A DNA stretch of 64,000 bases from Roseiflexus sp. RS-1 (GCF_000016665.1 NC_009523.1:3224001-3288000), one strand, 5' to 3'. Numbered from the stretch's first letter, positions 17,619-27,208 are shown. Numbers and translations: made by a program. The notes: a model not told the origin generated them from the sequence alone.

Positions 17619-19012
17619 GGTTCTGATCCCCTCTCCACCAGAAAGACCGGCGTCGTCGAACCGCCGCCGGCGGTCACATTCAACAACGTCACCGTCGAAA
17701 GACGACACAAACACCCATGAACCTCGCCGCCAAACACAAATGGGTCGCTGTCCACCAGGCGGCGCCCAATCTGCACGGCGCCATCGACCATTGCCGGATA
17801 CTCTTCATACGCGATGGTGACGCGCTCTTGAACAATAGAAGGCGTGCGCAACGCTTCAGCCAGCGCACGCGCCCATTCGTCGGGCGAGGTTTCCCACCCG
17901 ATCACCACTCCTTTGCCGCCATATTCATCGTTGGGTTTGAGCACCAGACGCTCGCGTTCTGCATGCGCGAAGGTCAGCAGATCAATCGCAGCGCCCTGAT
18001 AGGTTGTCATTCCTGGACGCACCAGGCGCGTCCAGGGAACATGGGCGTGAATCGCAGCCCGTTCGTCGGGCGTGAACAGATCGTGCAACGACTCGTCGGT
18101 CAGCAGGGCAAAAATCGCTTTTTTATGCAGCAGTTTGGCGCGGAACGAATTGACCATGCAGATCGCGCCGTCGGCATACGCGCGCACCAGCGGGTGGTCG
18201 AGCGCGGTTGCGCCGTAGTGCGTGAGCAACTCGCTGGTCAGCACGCGCTTGTAGACCAGATCGATGGGAAACGCTGGCGCTGCGGTCGGTTCGACTGCCT
18301 GGAAACGGGTTGCAATCAGGCGTCCATCACGGTACGCCAGATCGTCGGGGGTGCAGATGACCGCCTCGATGCCGTGATCGTAGAAGTACCTTTGAAACAG
18401 CATAAACTCCGAATGGGTCGGCAACCCGCTCCAGTCGACGATCGCAATGCGTGGCGAGCCGGAACCGCCAGAATGCGCCCAGGCGTCGAGCAGCGTATCA
18501 AGCAAACGCTGGCGTGCTGGCAACGGTGTGACGGCATACGTCCTGGTGAACTGCTGCATTGCCGGCAGGGAGAGGAACAGTTCTGCAAGCACATCTTCGT
18601 AGGCGATTGCCGCCGGACTTTCGCCGTTGTATTCAACAAACCGGAGCGATGCGCCATCAAGAGTGAGAAACGTATCCATGCGCGAATGGGCGCTATGGTA
18701 TGGATACCCCGGATCGCGCACCAGCAGCGCCTCCTCTTGCGGCGTCAGCGCGATACGAGCGCGCAACGCTGGATCCGCCAGCAGGGCGTCGCCGAGACGC
18801 TGCAGGGCGGCAACGACCAGCCCAACGCCGCGTCGGAGCAGATCGTACTGTGGGCGTGTCAGAAACCGCGGACGCATCACCGTGGCAAGCGGACGATCGC
18901 CAAAGAACAGGTTGCACTCACGCTGCCCGACAGTCAACGCCTCCCAGGTCGCCCGCGCAATCGCTTCATCCTGAAGCGCCGCGTGATAATCGGCAATCGC
19001 CGTTTCCAGCAT
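17615..19012 (-). CDS. Circularly permuted ATP-grasp ligase (DUF404/407 type)
   Basis: A 465-residue protein of the circularly permuted ATP-grasp group, related to the C-terminal synthetase domain of glutathionylspermidine synthase. Visible motifs are RFVEYNGESPAAIAYED (about 125-141, substrate and metal side), VNSFRAKLLHKKAIFALLTD (about 287), VLKPNDEYGGKGVVIGW (about 365, nucleotide loop) and PSIVQERV. Members form amide bonds on peptides or polyamines. Its stop overlaps the GCS2 start and it lies 15 bases after the second ATP-grasp gene, so the three ligases form one operon. Confidence 0.85.
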   Translation of the reverse strand: MLETAIADYHAALQDEAIARATWEALTVGQRECNLFFGDRPLATVMRPRFLTRPQYDLLRRGVGLVVAALQRLGDALLADPALRARIALTPQEEALLVRDPGYPYHSAHSRMDTFLTLDGASLRFVEYNGESPAAIAYEDVLAELFLSLPAMQQFTRTYAVTPLPARQRLLDTLLDAWAHSGGSGSPRIAIVDWSGLPTHSEFMLFQRYFYDHGIEAVICTPDDLAYRDGRLIATRFQAVEPTAAPAFPIDLVYKRVLTSELLTHYGATALDHPLVRAYADGAICMVNSFRAKLLHKKAIFALLTDESLHDLFTPDERAAIHAHVPWTRLVRPGMTTYQGAAIDLLTFAHAERERLVLKPNDEYGGKGVVIGWETSPDEWARALAEALRTPSIVQERVTIAYEEYPAMVDGAVQIGRRLVDSDPFVFGGEVHGCLCRLSTVTLLNVTAGGGSTTPVFLVERGSEP

Positions 19013-19027
19013 ACGCGCCCTCCGTTC

Positions 19028-19990
19028 CTACGCCGCTTCATGCCGCGCATCGTGCGGGTTGAGCAGACGACTCCAGTGAATTTCGTCGAGCTTTGCCGGT
19101 CCAGAGAGCGCTTTTGCGATGCACATATCCGCCATTTTTGTCACCGCCCAGCGGAAGAATTTTTCCTTGAGCGACCAGTAATCCATATCCGGCGCCGGAT
19201 TGGTAAAGTCGATTGCATACGGAATGCCATCCTTGATTGCGAACTCGACCGTGTTCATATCGTATCCCAGCGCGCGGCAGAGCGTCAGCGCATCACGCAC
19301 CACCCGCTCGTGCTCTTCGGGCGTCAGATAGTCCGGCTCATCGAAGTAGCGGTGCGGGTATGGCGCGCTCACATCGAATTTCATCACCAGCACGTGTTCG
19401 CGACCGATAACCAGGCAGCGCACATACTTCTCCCAGTGAATGAACTCCTGCATCATCATGCATTCGGTGCCGCTCTCGTTGTACGCCGACCACAACCCCT
19501 GCATGTCGTACACCTTGTAGACCTGCTTGAACCCGCCGCCAGCGTGCGGTTTCAGGATAAGGGGAAAGCCGCCGACATACGCAACGTGATCTTCCCAGGG
19601 AATGCGCGCTTCCAGATTACGCAGCGACTCGACCGGATGGATGGCGGGAATGTACGAATGTGACGGAAGCGCAACCGTGCGCGGATGGGCGATGCCAAGG
19701 CGGGTTGCAATCGTCGCACCGGTGAATTTTTCGTCGGCGCTCCACCAGAACGGGTTATTGACCACGTGCGTTCCGCCAATTGCTGCGGTTTTGAGAAAGG
19801 TGCGGTAGTACGGTATCTCATGCGAAATGCGATCGACAACCACCGCATAGCGCGGCGTTTCCGCCATACGCGTGCCGCTCAGTTTGACAAATTCCGCCGT
19901 GACCCCTGCATTCCGGCGGTTGACCTCTTCGATAAATGCGGGGGGCCAGGTACTCTCCCGTCCAACCAGGATGCCGATCTTCAGTGTCAC
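19028..19990 (-). CDS. RimK/D-Ala-D-Ala-ligase-like ATP-grasp protein
   Basis: A 320-residue ATP-grasp protein in normal domain order: an N-terminal alpha/beta domain (KIGILVGRESTWPPAFIEEVNRR), then PLILKPHAGGGFKQVYKV (about 146-162) for ATP binding, MMQEFIHWEKYVRCLVIG (about 186), and AIDFTNPAPDMDYWS (about 274) supplying metal ligands. These enzymes link an acyl phosphate to an amine, as in RimK or D-Ala-D-Ala ligase. I cannot name the substrate. The gene sits 26 bases after the esterase gene and 15 before the permuted ATP-grasp gene, in the same orientation. Confidence 0.85.
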   Translation of the reverse strand: MTLKIGILVGRESTWPPAFIEEVNRRNAGVTAEFVKLSGTRMAETPRYAVVVDRISHEIPYYRTFLKTAAIGGTHVVNNPFWWSADEKFTGATIATRLGIAHPRTVALPSHSYIPAIHPVESLRNLEARIPWEDHVAYVGGFPLILKPHAGGGFKQVYKVYDMQGLWSAYNESGTECMMMQEFIHWEKYVRCLVIGREHVLVMKFDVSAPYPHRYFDEPDYLTPEEHERVVRDALTLCRALGYDMNTVEFAIKDGIPYAIDFTNPAPDMDYWSLKEKFFRWAVTKMADMCIAKALSGPAKLDEIHWSRLLNPHDARHEAA

Positions 19991-20016
19991 ACGCCGCTCC
20001 TTGAGTATGCACAGGA

Positions 20017-20736
20017 TTAATCCGCGCCGTTAATATAGATCCGGATCATCTGCTGCCAGTAGGGCCAGTCGTGCGCCCAGCCGTCCCACCAGCGCATCGC
20101 GTGCCAGATGCCTTTGTGCCAGAACGCTTCTGAGAGCGCGGCATTGCTGGACGCCAGTTCATCATCGCGCCCGATAGCCATAATAATGTCCAACCGACGA
20201 ATTGCATCGGCGTACTGCCCCGGTTGAAGCCCGCCGATGAACTCCACCGGGTTGTGGAAGTAGACCTCTTGATCATGGTAGCCGTCCATGAACGAACGGA
20301 TATCCATCAAGCCAGAGAATGCCAGAATACGGTTGAAGTGCGTCGGATGCCGCAGACCGAAAAGCATGGCGTGTGTGGCGCCAAACGAACAACCGTGCAC
20401 CATGACGTAGGGATTAGAGTTCTGGCTGCGAATGAACGGCAATACCTCCTGAAGAATGTACTGCTCATACTGATCATGGCGGCGCAGGCGGTCGCGGGGA
20501 TGGATCCATCCGCAGTACCAGCTTTCGGCATCCACGCTATCAACGCAGCACAACTGGATCCATCCCTGCTCGATGTGATGAGCGAGCGTCGCCACCATGC
20601 CACGGTCTTCATACTCAAAAAACCGACCGCGTGACGTCGGAAACACAATCACTGGCGCACCGGCATGACCGAAGACGAGCAACTCCATCGGTCTGCCGAG
20701 CGCCGGGCTTTCCCAGCAATGATAGGCGCGATGCAT
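20017..20736 (-). CDS. Alpha/beta-hydrolase esterase (esterase D/PHB depolymerase-like)
   Basis: A 239-residue putative esterase. The nucleophile elbow GCSFGATHA holds the catalytic serine at about residue 114; PVIVFPTSRGRFFEYED near residues 29-45 and CVDSVDAESW are typical of the family that includes antigen 85-like and esterase D-like enzymes. No signal peptide is seen, so it is cytoplasmic. ATG at 20736 has GGAGTCC upstream; the 15-residue longer form from 20781 lacks this. It is the first gene of the amidoligase cluster and may hydrolyse, release or transfer the product. Confidence 0.85.
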   Translation of the reverse strand: MHRAYHCWESPALGRPMELLVFGHAGAPVIVFPTSRGRFFEYEDRGMVATLAHHIEQGWIQLCCVDSVDAESWYCGWIHPRDRLRRHDQYEQYILQEVLPFIRSQNSNPYVMVHGCSFGATHAMLFGLRHPTHFNRILAFSGLMDIRSFMDGYHDQEVYFHNPVEFIGGLQPGQYADAIRRLDIIMAIGRDDELASSNAALSEAFWHKGIWHAMRWWDGWAHDWPYWQQMIRIYINGAD

Positions 20737-21260
20737 GAGGACTCCATCTCGCAAGGAGGAAACGCATGCCAGCGAACGCAATCACGTTCGTGGATGGCGG
20801 AAGAGACGCGCTTCATCCCCGATATGCGTCGTGTGGTTCGCTATGATACCGCACACGAGCAGTGCCTGTCAACGGACTCGCAATAGTATCGATGGCTTCG
20901 CCGCAACACTGCTGAGACGCTGATCGCACAGAGAACGCCAAAAACAAAACGGGTTCGATGCGCGGCGAAGCATACGCCTGAGCCAGGCAATCATTTTCTC
21001 TGTGAGCGCTGCGCCCCTGCGGTGACATATCCTTTTTGCAGTGGACTCGTCGATAGAAGAATCCGGGCGCACTGGTGTCGTGCGGCAGGCGGAACATTCC
21101 GCGCGCAGATGCGGTGTGTTGCTCACGTACTTTGTGCATGTGTGGTACAATTTTCATGCTGATATGCAGCGCGTTCGCGCGGTGGGCAACGGTGACGACC
21201 GCTGTCGCGCTCATCGACAGGCATTATAGAATCACGTCCATCGTGCAAGGAGGGCGCCGT
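20737..21260. other. 524-base gap between divergent units
   Basis: No convincing gene. The short ORFs on both strands have no ribosome-binding site or recognisable protein sequence, and in particular I found no small peptide gene that could be a substrate for the amidoligase cluster. The only site of note is the plus-strand extended -10 at 21143. Confidence 0.6.
21143..21151 (+). promoter_or_regulatory. Extended -10 candidate upstream of the O-methyltransferase
   Basis: TGGTACAAT, an extended -10 of the recurring TGGTA type, lies 110 bases before the ATG at 21261. The -35 is unclear (TTTGTG at a poor distance). Confidence 0.4.
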
Positions 21261-21914
21261 ATGCGTGACGATATTACCAACATCGCAATCGAAGATTATC
21301 TGGTCGAACTGATGCCGCCGCGACCGCAGGCGCTTGCTGAACTCGAGCGTCAGGCGCGTGAGCATGGATGGCCCCTAGTCGGTCCGGTCGAGGGTCAGTT
21401 CCTCTACATGCTGGCGAAGATGCACGGCGCGCGCGAAGCGCTGGAGATCGGCGTTGCCACCGGTTATGCCGCTATCTGGCTGTTGCGCGCCATCGCCCCG
21501 GTTGGCGGGCATCTGACGGCAATCGAGCGCAACCCGGAGCGGATCGCACTGGCGCGTACGTATGTCGCCCACGCTGGCTATGGTGATCACTTCAATATCA
21601 TCGAAGGGGAATGGTTCAGCTCCCTCGAACAGATGCAAGGACCGTATGACCTTATCTTCCTCGATATTCTTCGTCATCTGAACGATGAGCGCGATTCGCT
21701 GCGCGCACTCGAACTGTGCGTGTCGCGCCTGCGCCCTGGCGGGCTGCTCATTGCCGACAATGTGCTGTGCAGTGCGCTGGTGCTCGAAGACGATGCGGCG
21801 CCGATTGTGCGCGGCATCCAGGAGTTCAACCGCGCCATCATGACCCACCCGCGCCTCGAATCGGTCATCGTGCCGTTGCGCGACGGCGTGGGCATCTGTC
21901 GCAAGCGCGATTGA
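21261..21914 (+). CDS. SAM-dependent O-methyltransferase (catechol-type)
   Basis: A 217-residue class I methyltransferase of the O-methyltransferase family 3 (caffeoyl-CoA/catechol type). ALEIGVATGYAAIWLLRAI (about 59-77) binds SAM; YDLIFLDILRH (about 133) and GGLLIADNVLCSGL-like GLLIADNVLCSALV supply the metal and substrate side, with Asp and Asn in the expected places. A strong AAGGAGGG precedes the ATG at 21261, ruling out the longer frame from 21075. The acceptor is unknown. It converges with the membrane protein gene four bases away. Confidence 0.88.
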   Translation: MRDDITNIAIEDYLVELMPPRPQALAELERQAREHGWPLVGPVEGQFLYMLAKMHGAREALEIGVATGYAAIWLLRAIAPVGGHLTAIERNPERIALARTYVAHAGYGDHFNIIEGEWFSSLEQMQGPYDLIFLDILRHLNDERDSLRALELCVSRLRPGGLLIADNVLCSALVLEDDAAPIVRGIQEFNRAIMTHPRLESVIVPLRDGVGICRKRD

Positions 21915-21918
21915 CGCG

Positions 21919-22641
21919 CTATGCTGGCATCGTTCGACCGGGCGCCGGTCGGCGCCCCAGTTCGCTGGCAATAATGTGCGCGCCCCACAGGACGAGTCCC
22001 AGGGTGCCGATCATGCCAATCGCAGCCGCCCATGATTGGGCGCGAAGCAGCACGACCGTGTAGAGCGGTGCGCCGAGCAAGCCGTGCACAAGTGCGCTCA
22101 TCAGCAGAGGGGTGGGCAGCACAACGGCAAGAAGCATGGGCCAGGCGTAGTGGCGCGTGATCAGCAGCACGGCCAGCCCACCCAGCGAGACCAGTCCATT
22201 CATCAAACCGGCCAGCAGGGTGACGCTGATATTGAACGGCAATGCGCCGTTATCGGCGTATCCCCACCATCCGGCGCGGACGCCGATCGTTTCGATCAAG
22301 ACGTGGTACAGCGTGAAGAGCACGAAGGTCAGTGCGCCGGTGAAGTACCCGGAAAACCACCAGCGGCGCTGGTAGAGGAAAAAAATCGCCAGCGGCGGCA
22401 ACATCAGCGTCCATCCCGCCAGGAAGACCAGCGTGGGCAACGACCGGTCCAGCACGCTGAAGAGCGCACCGAGCGATGGATCGTAGGAGAAGCCGTAGAG
22501 CCGCTGCCAGAGCGGTGAGAGCAGGGTAGCAATCTGCCCTGCCGCCAGCGCAAACAGATAATGCGGTTGATGATCGCGCCAGGCAAGGAAGCCTGCCACA
22601 CCAAACGCCCCAATGGTGAACAATAGAATGCCAGGCTCCAT
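21919..22641 (-). CDS. Polytopic membrane protein of unknown function
   Basis: A 240-residue protein with six or seven hydrophobic helices and almost no large soluble part. The loop WWGYADNGALPFNISVTLLAG in the middle is its most distinctive stretch. I do not recognise a family. Its ATG overlaps the stop of the DUF1444 gene (TGATG), so the two are co-translated and may work together. Confidence 0.7.
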   Translation of the reverse strand: MEPGILLFTIGAFGVAGFLAWRDHQPHYLFALAAGQIATLLSPLWQRLYGFSYDPSLGALFSVLDRSLPTLVFLAGWTLMLPPLAIFFLYQRRWWFSGYFTGALTFVLFTLYHVLIETIGVRAGWWGYADNGALPFNISVTLLAGLMNGLVSLGGLAVLLITRHYAWPMLLAVVLPTPLLMSALVHGLLGAPLYTVVLLRAQSWAAAIGMIGTLGLVLWGAHIIASELGRRPAPGRTMPA

Positions 22642-23459
22642 CAGATCATTTCGTACTCACGCACTTCTCCACCAACCAGGGTGAAGAGGCGATCAGTCAA
22701 CCCATAATCGCGCTGAACGGCATCGATCTGGATCTGCGCCGCCACACTGCGCAGAATGTCGGGGTTGGCGTCACCCAGCGCAATCAGAAAATCGCGGTTG
22801 GGGATGCCGATGACCAGGTGACCGCTCACGTGCTGCGCCCAGGTTGCCAGAATATCGGTCAGCAGCAGGCGTGTCGCATCGTAGCCGTCGTTGCTGTTGA
22901 AAATGAAGAGCCGCTGATCCCCTTCGCCAATCATTGCGTATGGCGCCTGCTCATCGGTGCGTCGCCGCAGATTGCGCAACGCCAGTTCATGAATCTCACG
23001 CTCACCAACACCCCACCGTTCGAGGTGTTGCTCATTGATATAGGCAACACTCCGCGCCTCATCCACCACATAGGTAATCATCAGGTCTGCCAGGAATGGG
23101 CGATAGACCAGCATCGGCAGGTTGCGCTCTCGCACAAACACCAGCAGATTGATGGGCTTGAGCATGGGGAAGATGCGCTCGCGCAGGGATGCGAAATCGC
23201 GCCGATCACGCGCCGGTATGTCGTGTGTTGCAGCGCTGACAATCGTTTGCATGATGGCGTCGAGTTGGTCGGGATTTTTGACATACGCATCATAGAGACG
23301 TCTGAGATTGACGGTAACATCGTTGCCCCGCACCCGCAGGATGAGATCATCACCGCGCCGCTCCCGCACCTCGATCACATCATCGTGCAGACTCAGACGC
23401 CGCACAATATAGGCGGCAAACCGATCGGCATCCATGAGAGGTGTATCACCGTTGCGCAT
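22641..23459 (-). CDS. DUF1444 (YtpQ-like) family protein
   Basis: A 272-residue protein. The central LREIFPMLKPINLLVFVRE-like segment (LRERIFPMLKP), LPMLVYRPFLADLMITYVVDE and YAMIGEGDQRLFIFNSNDGYDATRLLL give the DUF1444 pattern; the Bacillus member is YtpQ, of unknown function. No signal or membrane helix. ATG at 23459 has AGGGGGG upstream. It is coupled to the downstream membrane protein and lies 23 bases after purL. Confidence 0.82.
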   Translation of the reverse strand: MRNGDTPLMDADRFAAYIVRRLSLHDDVIEVRERRGDDLILRVRGNDVTVNLRRLYDAYVKNPDQLDAIMQTIVSAATHDIPARDRRDFASLRERIFPMLKPINLLVFVRERNLPMLVYRPFLADLMITYVVDEARSVAYINEQHLERWGVGEREIHELALRNLRRRTDEQAPYAMIGEGDQRLFIFNSNDGYDATRLLLTDILATWAQHVSGHLVIGIPNRDFLIALGDANPDILRSVAAQIQIDAVQRDYGLTDRLFTLVGGEVREYEMI

Positions 23460-23482
23460 ACCCGCCCCCCTTCCCGGATCGT

Positions 23483-26440
23483 TCAGACGACACGCGTTCC
23501 CTGCCAGGCGTCCCTGACGGCGGACAACGAGAGTTGAGCGAGCGTCTCGCCCATCAAGCCGGTGATCGCCACGTCCGCTTCTGTCACCGTACCCACGCGC
23601 GCACAGGCGTGTCCGGTCATCGCCGCCTCGAATGCTGACGCATCTGCAGGGCGCACCTCGACCAGGAAGCGGGTCGGCGACTCGCTGAACAGCAGCACCA
23701 GGTCATCGGCGGCAGCCGGGTTGTGTGACACGGCGCGCACATCCAGGGTCACCCCAAGATTGCCAGCGAGCGCCATTTCCGCAACCGCAACCCCCAGCCC
23801 CCCCTCGCTCAGATCGTGGCAGGCGCGCACAAGACCGGCGCTTATTGCAGCATGGAGCGCCGCCATCAACTGCGGCGCCTGCGCCAGATCGACCCGCGGC
23901 ATCTGCGTCAGCGCATCGGAGAGCGCAGGGGAGATGCACGACGCTGGCAGCGCATCCAGCAGATGACTGCCACCCAGTTCCGCCCTGGTCAACCCGACCA
24001 GGTACACCGCATTGCCCGGCTCTTTGAAATCCGACGTCACCGCGCGGCGGATGTCGGGAACCAGCGCCAGCGCCGAGATCAGCAGAGTCGGCGGGATCGG
24101 CGTGCGGCGACCTTCGGCATCGCGGTACTCATTGTTGAGCGAGTCCTTGCCGGAAATGAAGGGCGCGCCATACGCCACCGCCGCATCGTAGCAACCAGCG
24201 GCAGCGCGCACCAACCCTGCCATGCGGTCCGGCAGGCGCGGATCGCCCCAGCAGAAATTGTCGAGAATGGCGGCGCGGGTCGGATCGGCGCCCACGGCGA
24301 CCACGTTGCGCAGCGCTTCATCGACGCACGCCAGCGCCATCCAGTATGGGTCGATCAGACCGTAGCGCGGATTGATCCCGCACCCGATTGCAATCCCGCG
24401 CACCGACGACGGCAGCGGTTGAAGCACGGCGGCATCGCCGGGTCCATCGCAGGCAGCGCCGACCAGCGGTTTCACAACCGTTCGTCCGCCAACCTCATGG
24501 TCATAGGTGCGGACAATGGGCGCTTTGGAGGCAATGTTGGGATGCGCCAGCAACGCCAGCAACAGGTGCGCGACGTCCACCCGGTCTTGATCGCCGTTGT
24601 GAACCGTCATCTGCGGTTTGGGGAGTGATCCGCCGTCCCAGCGCGCTTCCAGCACCCGCTGCGGGCGCCCCTCGTGAAGAAATGACATCGCCAGATCGAC
24701 CACCGATGCGCCATTGTAGCGCACAACCAGGCGCCCGGTATCGGTATAACGCCCGATGACCGTCGCCTCGACATCTTCGCTGGCGCAGAGCGCCAGCAGG
24801 CGTTCGAGACACTGCGGCGGCACTGCCAGCACCATCCGTTCCTGCGCCTCCGAAAGCCAGATCTCCCAGGGTTGCAAACCGGCATACTTCAACGGCGCAC
24901 GCGCCAGTTCCACCTCTGCGCCACAATCGGCGCCCATTTCACCCACTGCTGAGGACAACCCCCCGGCGCCGCAGTCGGTAATCGCGCTGTAGAGACCCCG
25001 GTCACGCGCCTGAAGCACCACATCGATCATCTTCTTTTCCGTGATCGGATCGCCGATCTGCACTGCGCTGCCGACTTCCTCAGCCGTGGTATGGGTCAGT
25101 TCCGCCGAAGAAAACGTCGCGCCGTGAATGCCATCGCGACCGGTGCGTCCGCCAATGACCACAATCGCGTCACCCGGACGCACCGCGCGCGGATGCGTAT
25201 CACGCGGCGCAAGACCGACCGTGCCGCAGTAGACGAGCGGATTTGCCACATAGCCCCGGTCATAGAAGACTGCACCATTCACCGTAGGAATACCGAGTTT
25301 ATTGCCATAATCGCGCACGCCGGCGACCACGCCAGCGGCGATCCGTTGCGGATGCAACACACCGGGGCTGAGTTCAGTTGTTGGAAGATCGAGCGGTCCG
25401 AAGCAGAACACATCGGTATTGGCGATCGGTTGGGCAGAAACGCCGAGCACATCGCGCACCACGCCGCCGACGCCGGTATTTGCACCGCCGAACGGCTCAA
25501 GCGCCGAAGGATGGTTATGCGTTTCGACCTTGAACGAGATCTCGTAGTGTTCATCGAACGCCACAATACCGGCGTTATCGACGAATGCCGAGATCACCGC
25601 AAAATCACGATCCCTGCGCTGATCAAGAACGCGCCGGGTCGCAGCCATGAGAAAGGTGCGGATCAGGCTATCGATCTCACAATCGCGCGACAGCAGATGC
25701 AGCGACGGATAATGTTCGGCGGGCAACGCCACATCCTGCGGGTTGAGCGGGACCTGATTCTGGTAGCGAACGCGCCCTTTGAACGTCTTATGACTGCAAT
25801 GCTCACTCCAGGTCTGTGCCAGCGTCTCGAGTTCGCCATCGGTCGGCTCGCGCCCTTCGGCGCGATAGTACGCCTGAATCGCGCGCATCTCCTCCAGATC
25901 GAGCGACAGCACTCCCGCCTGACTGATGCGCATCAACTCCTCGTCAGATGCGGTTGTGATCGGGATATGCGCCACCAACGGCTCATGATCCGCAGGCGGG
26001 CAGATCAGATGCATATACCACGCGCGTCGCTCGGAAGCGCCCGCACCTTCAGGATAGCGTAGCACCGTCTGGATCAGATCGTTATACAGATCGTGTTCAT
26101 CGCCGGGGTGCGCCACCCGATAGCGACGGAGCGTTTTCACCGTGCGCAGACCCATGATGCCAAGACGGGCTGCGCCGCTCCGCACACTCTCCGCTTCGTT
26201 GTCGGTCACACCCGGACGATAGGCAATCTCGACCAGAGTCACTCCGGTTGCGCTGGCGGACGGTTCATCGACCAGATCATCGACCGGCGTCCAGGAAGCC
26301 TGTTGCACCACCGGATCGTAGAGCAGATCGGTCGTCAGGCGGGCAACCGTTGCACCATCAAGATCGCCATCGATCAGAAAGAGATGATCGGGCGCAGTCG
26401 GATCGTGCAACGAACGGACAGTGACAAGATAGGCAGTCAT
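23483..26440 (-). CDS. purL: Phosphoribosylformylglycinamidine synthase, PurS-PurL fusion form
   Basis: A 985-residue enzyme for the fourth step of purine synthesis (FGAR to FGAM). The N-terminal ~150 residues contain PurS-like sequence (VEIAYRPGVTDNEAESVRSG and LRTVKTLRRYRV), and the rest is PurL: TWSEHCSHKTF (about 208), KVETHNHPSALEPFGGANTG (about 305), GRTGRDGIHGA and SGKDSLNN. Stand-alone PurL is about 740 residues and PurS about 80, which accounts for the extra length. No glutaminase (PurQ) domain is present, so that must be encoded elsewhere. It begins six bases after the SDR gene. Confidence 0.92.
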   Translation of the reverse strand: MTAYLVTVRSLHDPTAPDHLFLIDGDLDGATVARLTTDLLYDPVVQQASWTPVDDLVDEPSASATGVTLVEIAYRPGVTDNEAESVRSGAARLGIMGLRTVKTLRRYRVAHPGDEHDLYNDLIQTVLRYPEGAGASERRAWYMHLICPPADHEPLVAHIPITTASDEELMRISQAGVLSLDLEEMRAIQAYYRAEGREPTDGELETLAQTWSEHCSHKTFKGRVRYQNQVPLNPQDVALPAEHYPSLHLLSRDCEIDSLIRTFLMAATRRVLDQRRDRDFAVISAFVDNAGIVAFDEHYEISFKVETHNHPSALEPFGGANTGVGGVVRDVLGVSAQPIANTDVFCFGPLDLPTTELSPGVLHPQRIAAGVVAGVRDYGNKLGIPTVNGAVFYDRGYVANPLVYCGTVGLAPRDTHPRAVRPGDAIVVIGGRTGRDGIHGATFSSAELTHTTAEEVGSAVQIGDPITEKKMIDVVLQARDRGLYSAITDCGAGGLSSAVGEMGADCGAEVELARAPLKYAGLQPWEIWLSEAQERMVLAVPPQCLERLLALCASEDVEATVIGRYTDTGRLVVRYNGASVVDLAMSFLHEGRPQRVLEARWDGGSLPKPQMTVHNGDQDRVDVAHLLLALLAHPNIASKAPIVRTYDHEVGGRTVVKPLVGAACDGPGDAAVLQPLPSSVRGIAIGCGINPRYGLIDPYWMALACVDEALRNVVAVGADPTRAAILDNFCWGDPRLPDRMAGLVRAAAGCYDAAVAYGAPFISGKDSLNNEYRDAEGRRTPIPPTLLISALALVPDIRRAVTSDFKEPGNAVYLVGLTRAELGGSHLLDALPASCISPALSDALTQMPRVDLAQAPQLMAALHAAISAGLVRACHDLSEGGLGVAVAEMALAGNLGVTLDVRAVSHNPAAADDLVLLFSESPTRFLVEVRPADASAFEAAMTGHACARVGTVTEADVAITGLMGETLAQLSLSAVRDAWQGTRVV

Positions 26441-26446
26441 AGCGTC

Positions 26447-27208
26447 CTAATGGAGCACAATAGCTTCACCGGTCGTAGCGGCGCTGTCCGGTCCGGCGAG
26501 GCGCAGCGCTGTGATAGCGACCTCCTCCGGCGACATAGCGCGTTGCTGGCCGCCGCGCGACAGCAGCGCCTCGCGCGCTTCTTCCAGTGTACGCCCGGTC
26601 TTCGCCGCCAGTTCGTTGATCGCGTTCTTCATCATATCGGTCTCGACCCAGGCAGGGCAGATAGCATTTGCGGTGATGTGGTAGCGTTGCAATTCGAGCG
26701 CCAGGGAGCGCGTCAGACCGAGCAGACCGTGCTTTGCAGCGCTATAGGCGGCTGAAAATGGCATGCCGACCAGCGCCGCCATCGAGGCGATATTGATAAT
26801 CCGCCCGCCACCACGCGCAATCATATCGGGAACGATGGCCTTGCAGCAGTAATACGCGCCGTTGAGATTCACCTGAATGATTCGTTCCCAAAGCGCATCG
26901 TCCGTGTCGGTCAGTTTTGCACTGTAGGTAACACCAGCGTTATTAACGAGAATGTCGAAAGGACCCACCGCCGCGCGCGCCTGGCTGACGGCGGCATAGA
27001 CCTGCATCGGGTCGGCGACATCACAGATGACGGCAATGGCGCGACCGCCACGCTGCTCAATCGTCGCACACACCTCATCCAGCGCCTCCCGGTTACGACC
27101 GGCGACCGCCACCGTCGCACCGGCGCCCGAAAAGGTCAGCGCAATCGCCCGACCGATCCCGCGCCCACCGCCTGTAATGAACGCCGTCTTCTCATTCAAC
27201 GTACTCAT
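26447..27208 (-). CDS. Short-chain dehydrogenase/reductase
   Basis: A 253-residue classical SDR. GGGRGIGRAIA (about 14-24) binds NAD(P), NNAGV is at about 88, and the catalytic Ser-Tyr-Lys is in NIASMAALVGMPFSAAYSAAKHG (Tyr at about 154, Lys158). The C-terminal pattern resembles 3-hydroxybutyrate or 3-oxoacyl-ACP reductases, but specificity cannot be told. GAGG precedes the ATG at 27208. It is the promoter-proximal gene of the SDR-purL-DUF1444-membrane-protein run. Confidence 0.88.
   Translation of the reverse strand: MSTLNEKTAFITGGGRGIGRAIALTFSGAGATVAVAGRNREALDEVCATIEQRGGRAIAVICDVADPMQVYAAVSQARAAVGPFDILVNNAGVTYSAKLTDTDDALWERIIQVNLNGAYYCCKAIVPDMIARGGGRIINIASMAALVGMPFSAAYSAAKHGLLGLTRSLALELQRYHITANAICPAWVETDMMKNAINELAAKTGRTLEEAREALLSRGGQQRAMSPEEVAITALRLAGPDSAATTGEAIVLH

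Noticed and set aside
17717-19663. 648-codon plus-strand ORF
   Set aside because: Lies antisense to two clear ATP-grasp genes; no domain, and a typical high-GC shadow frame.
20813-21214. 133-codon minus-strand ORF upstream of the amidoligase cluster, a possible precursor peptide
   Set aside because: No ribosome-binding site, no leader-core layout and random composition.
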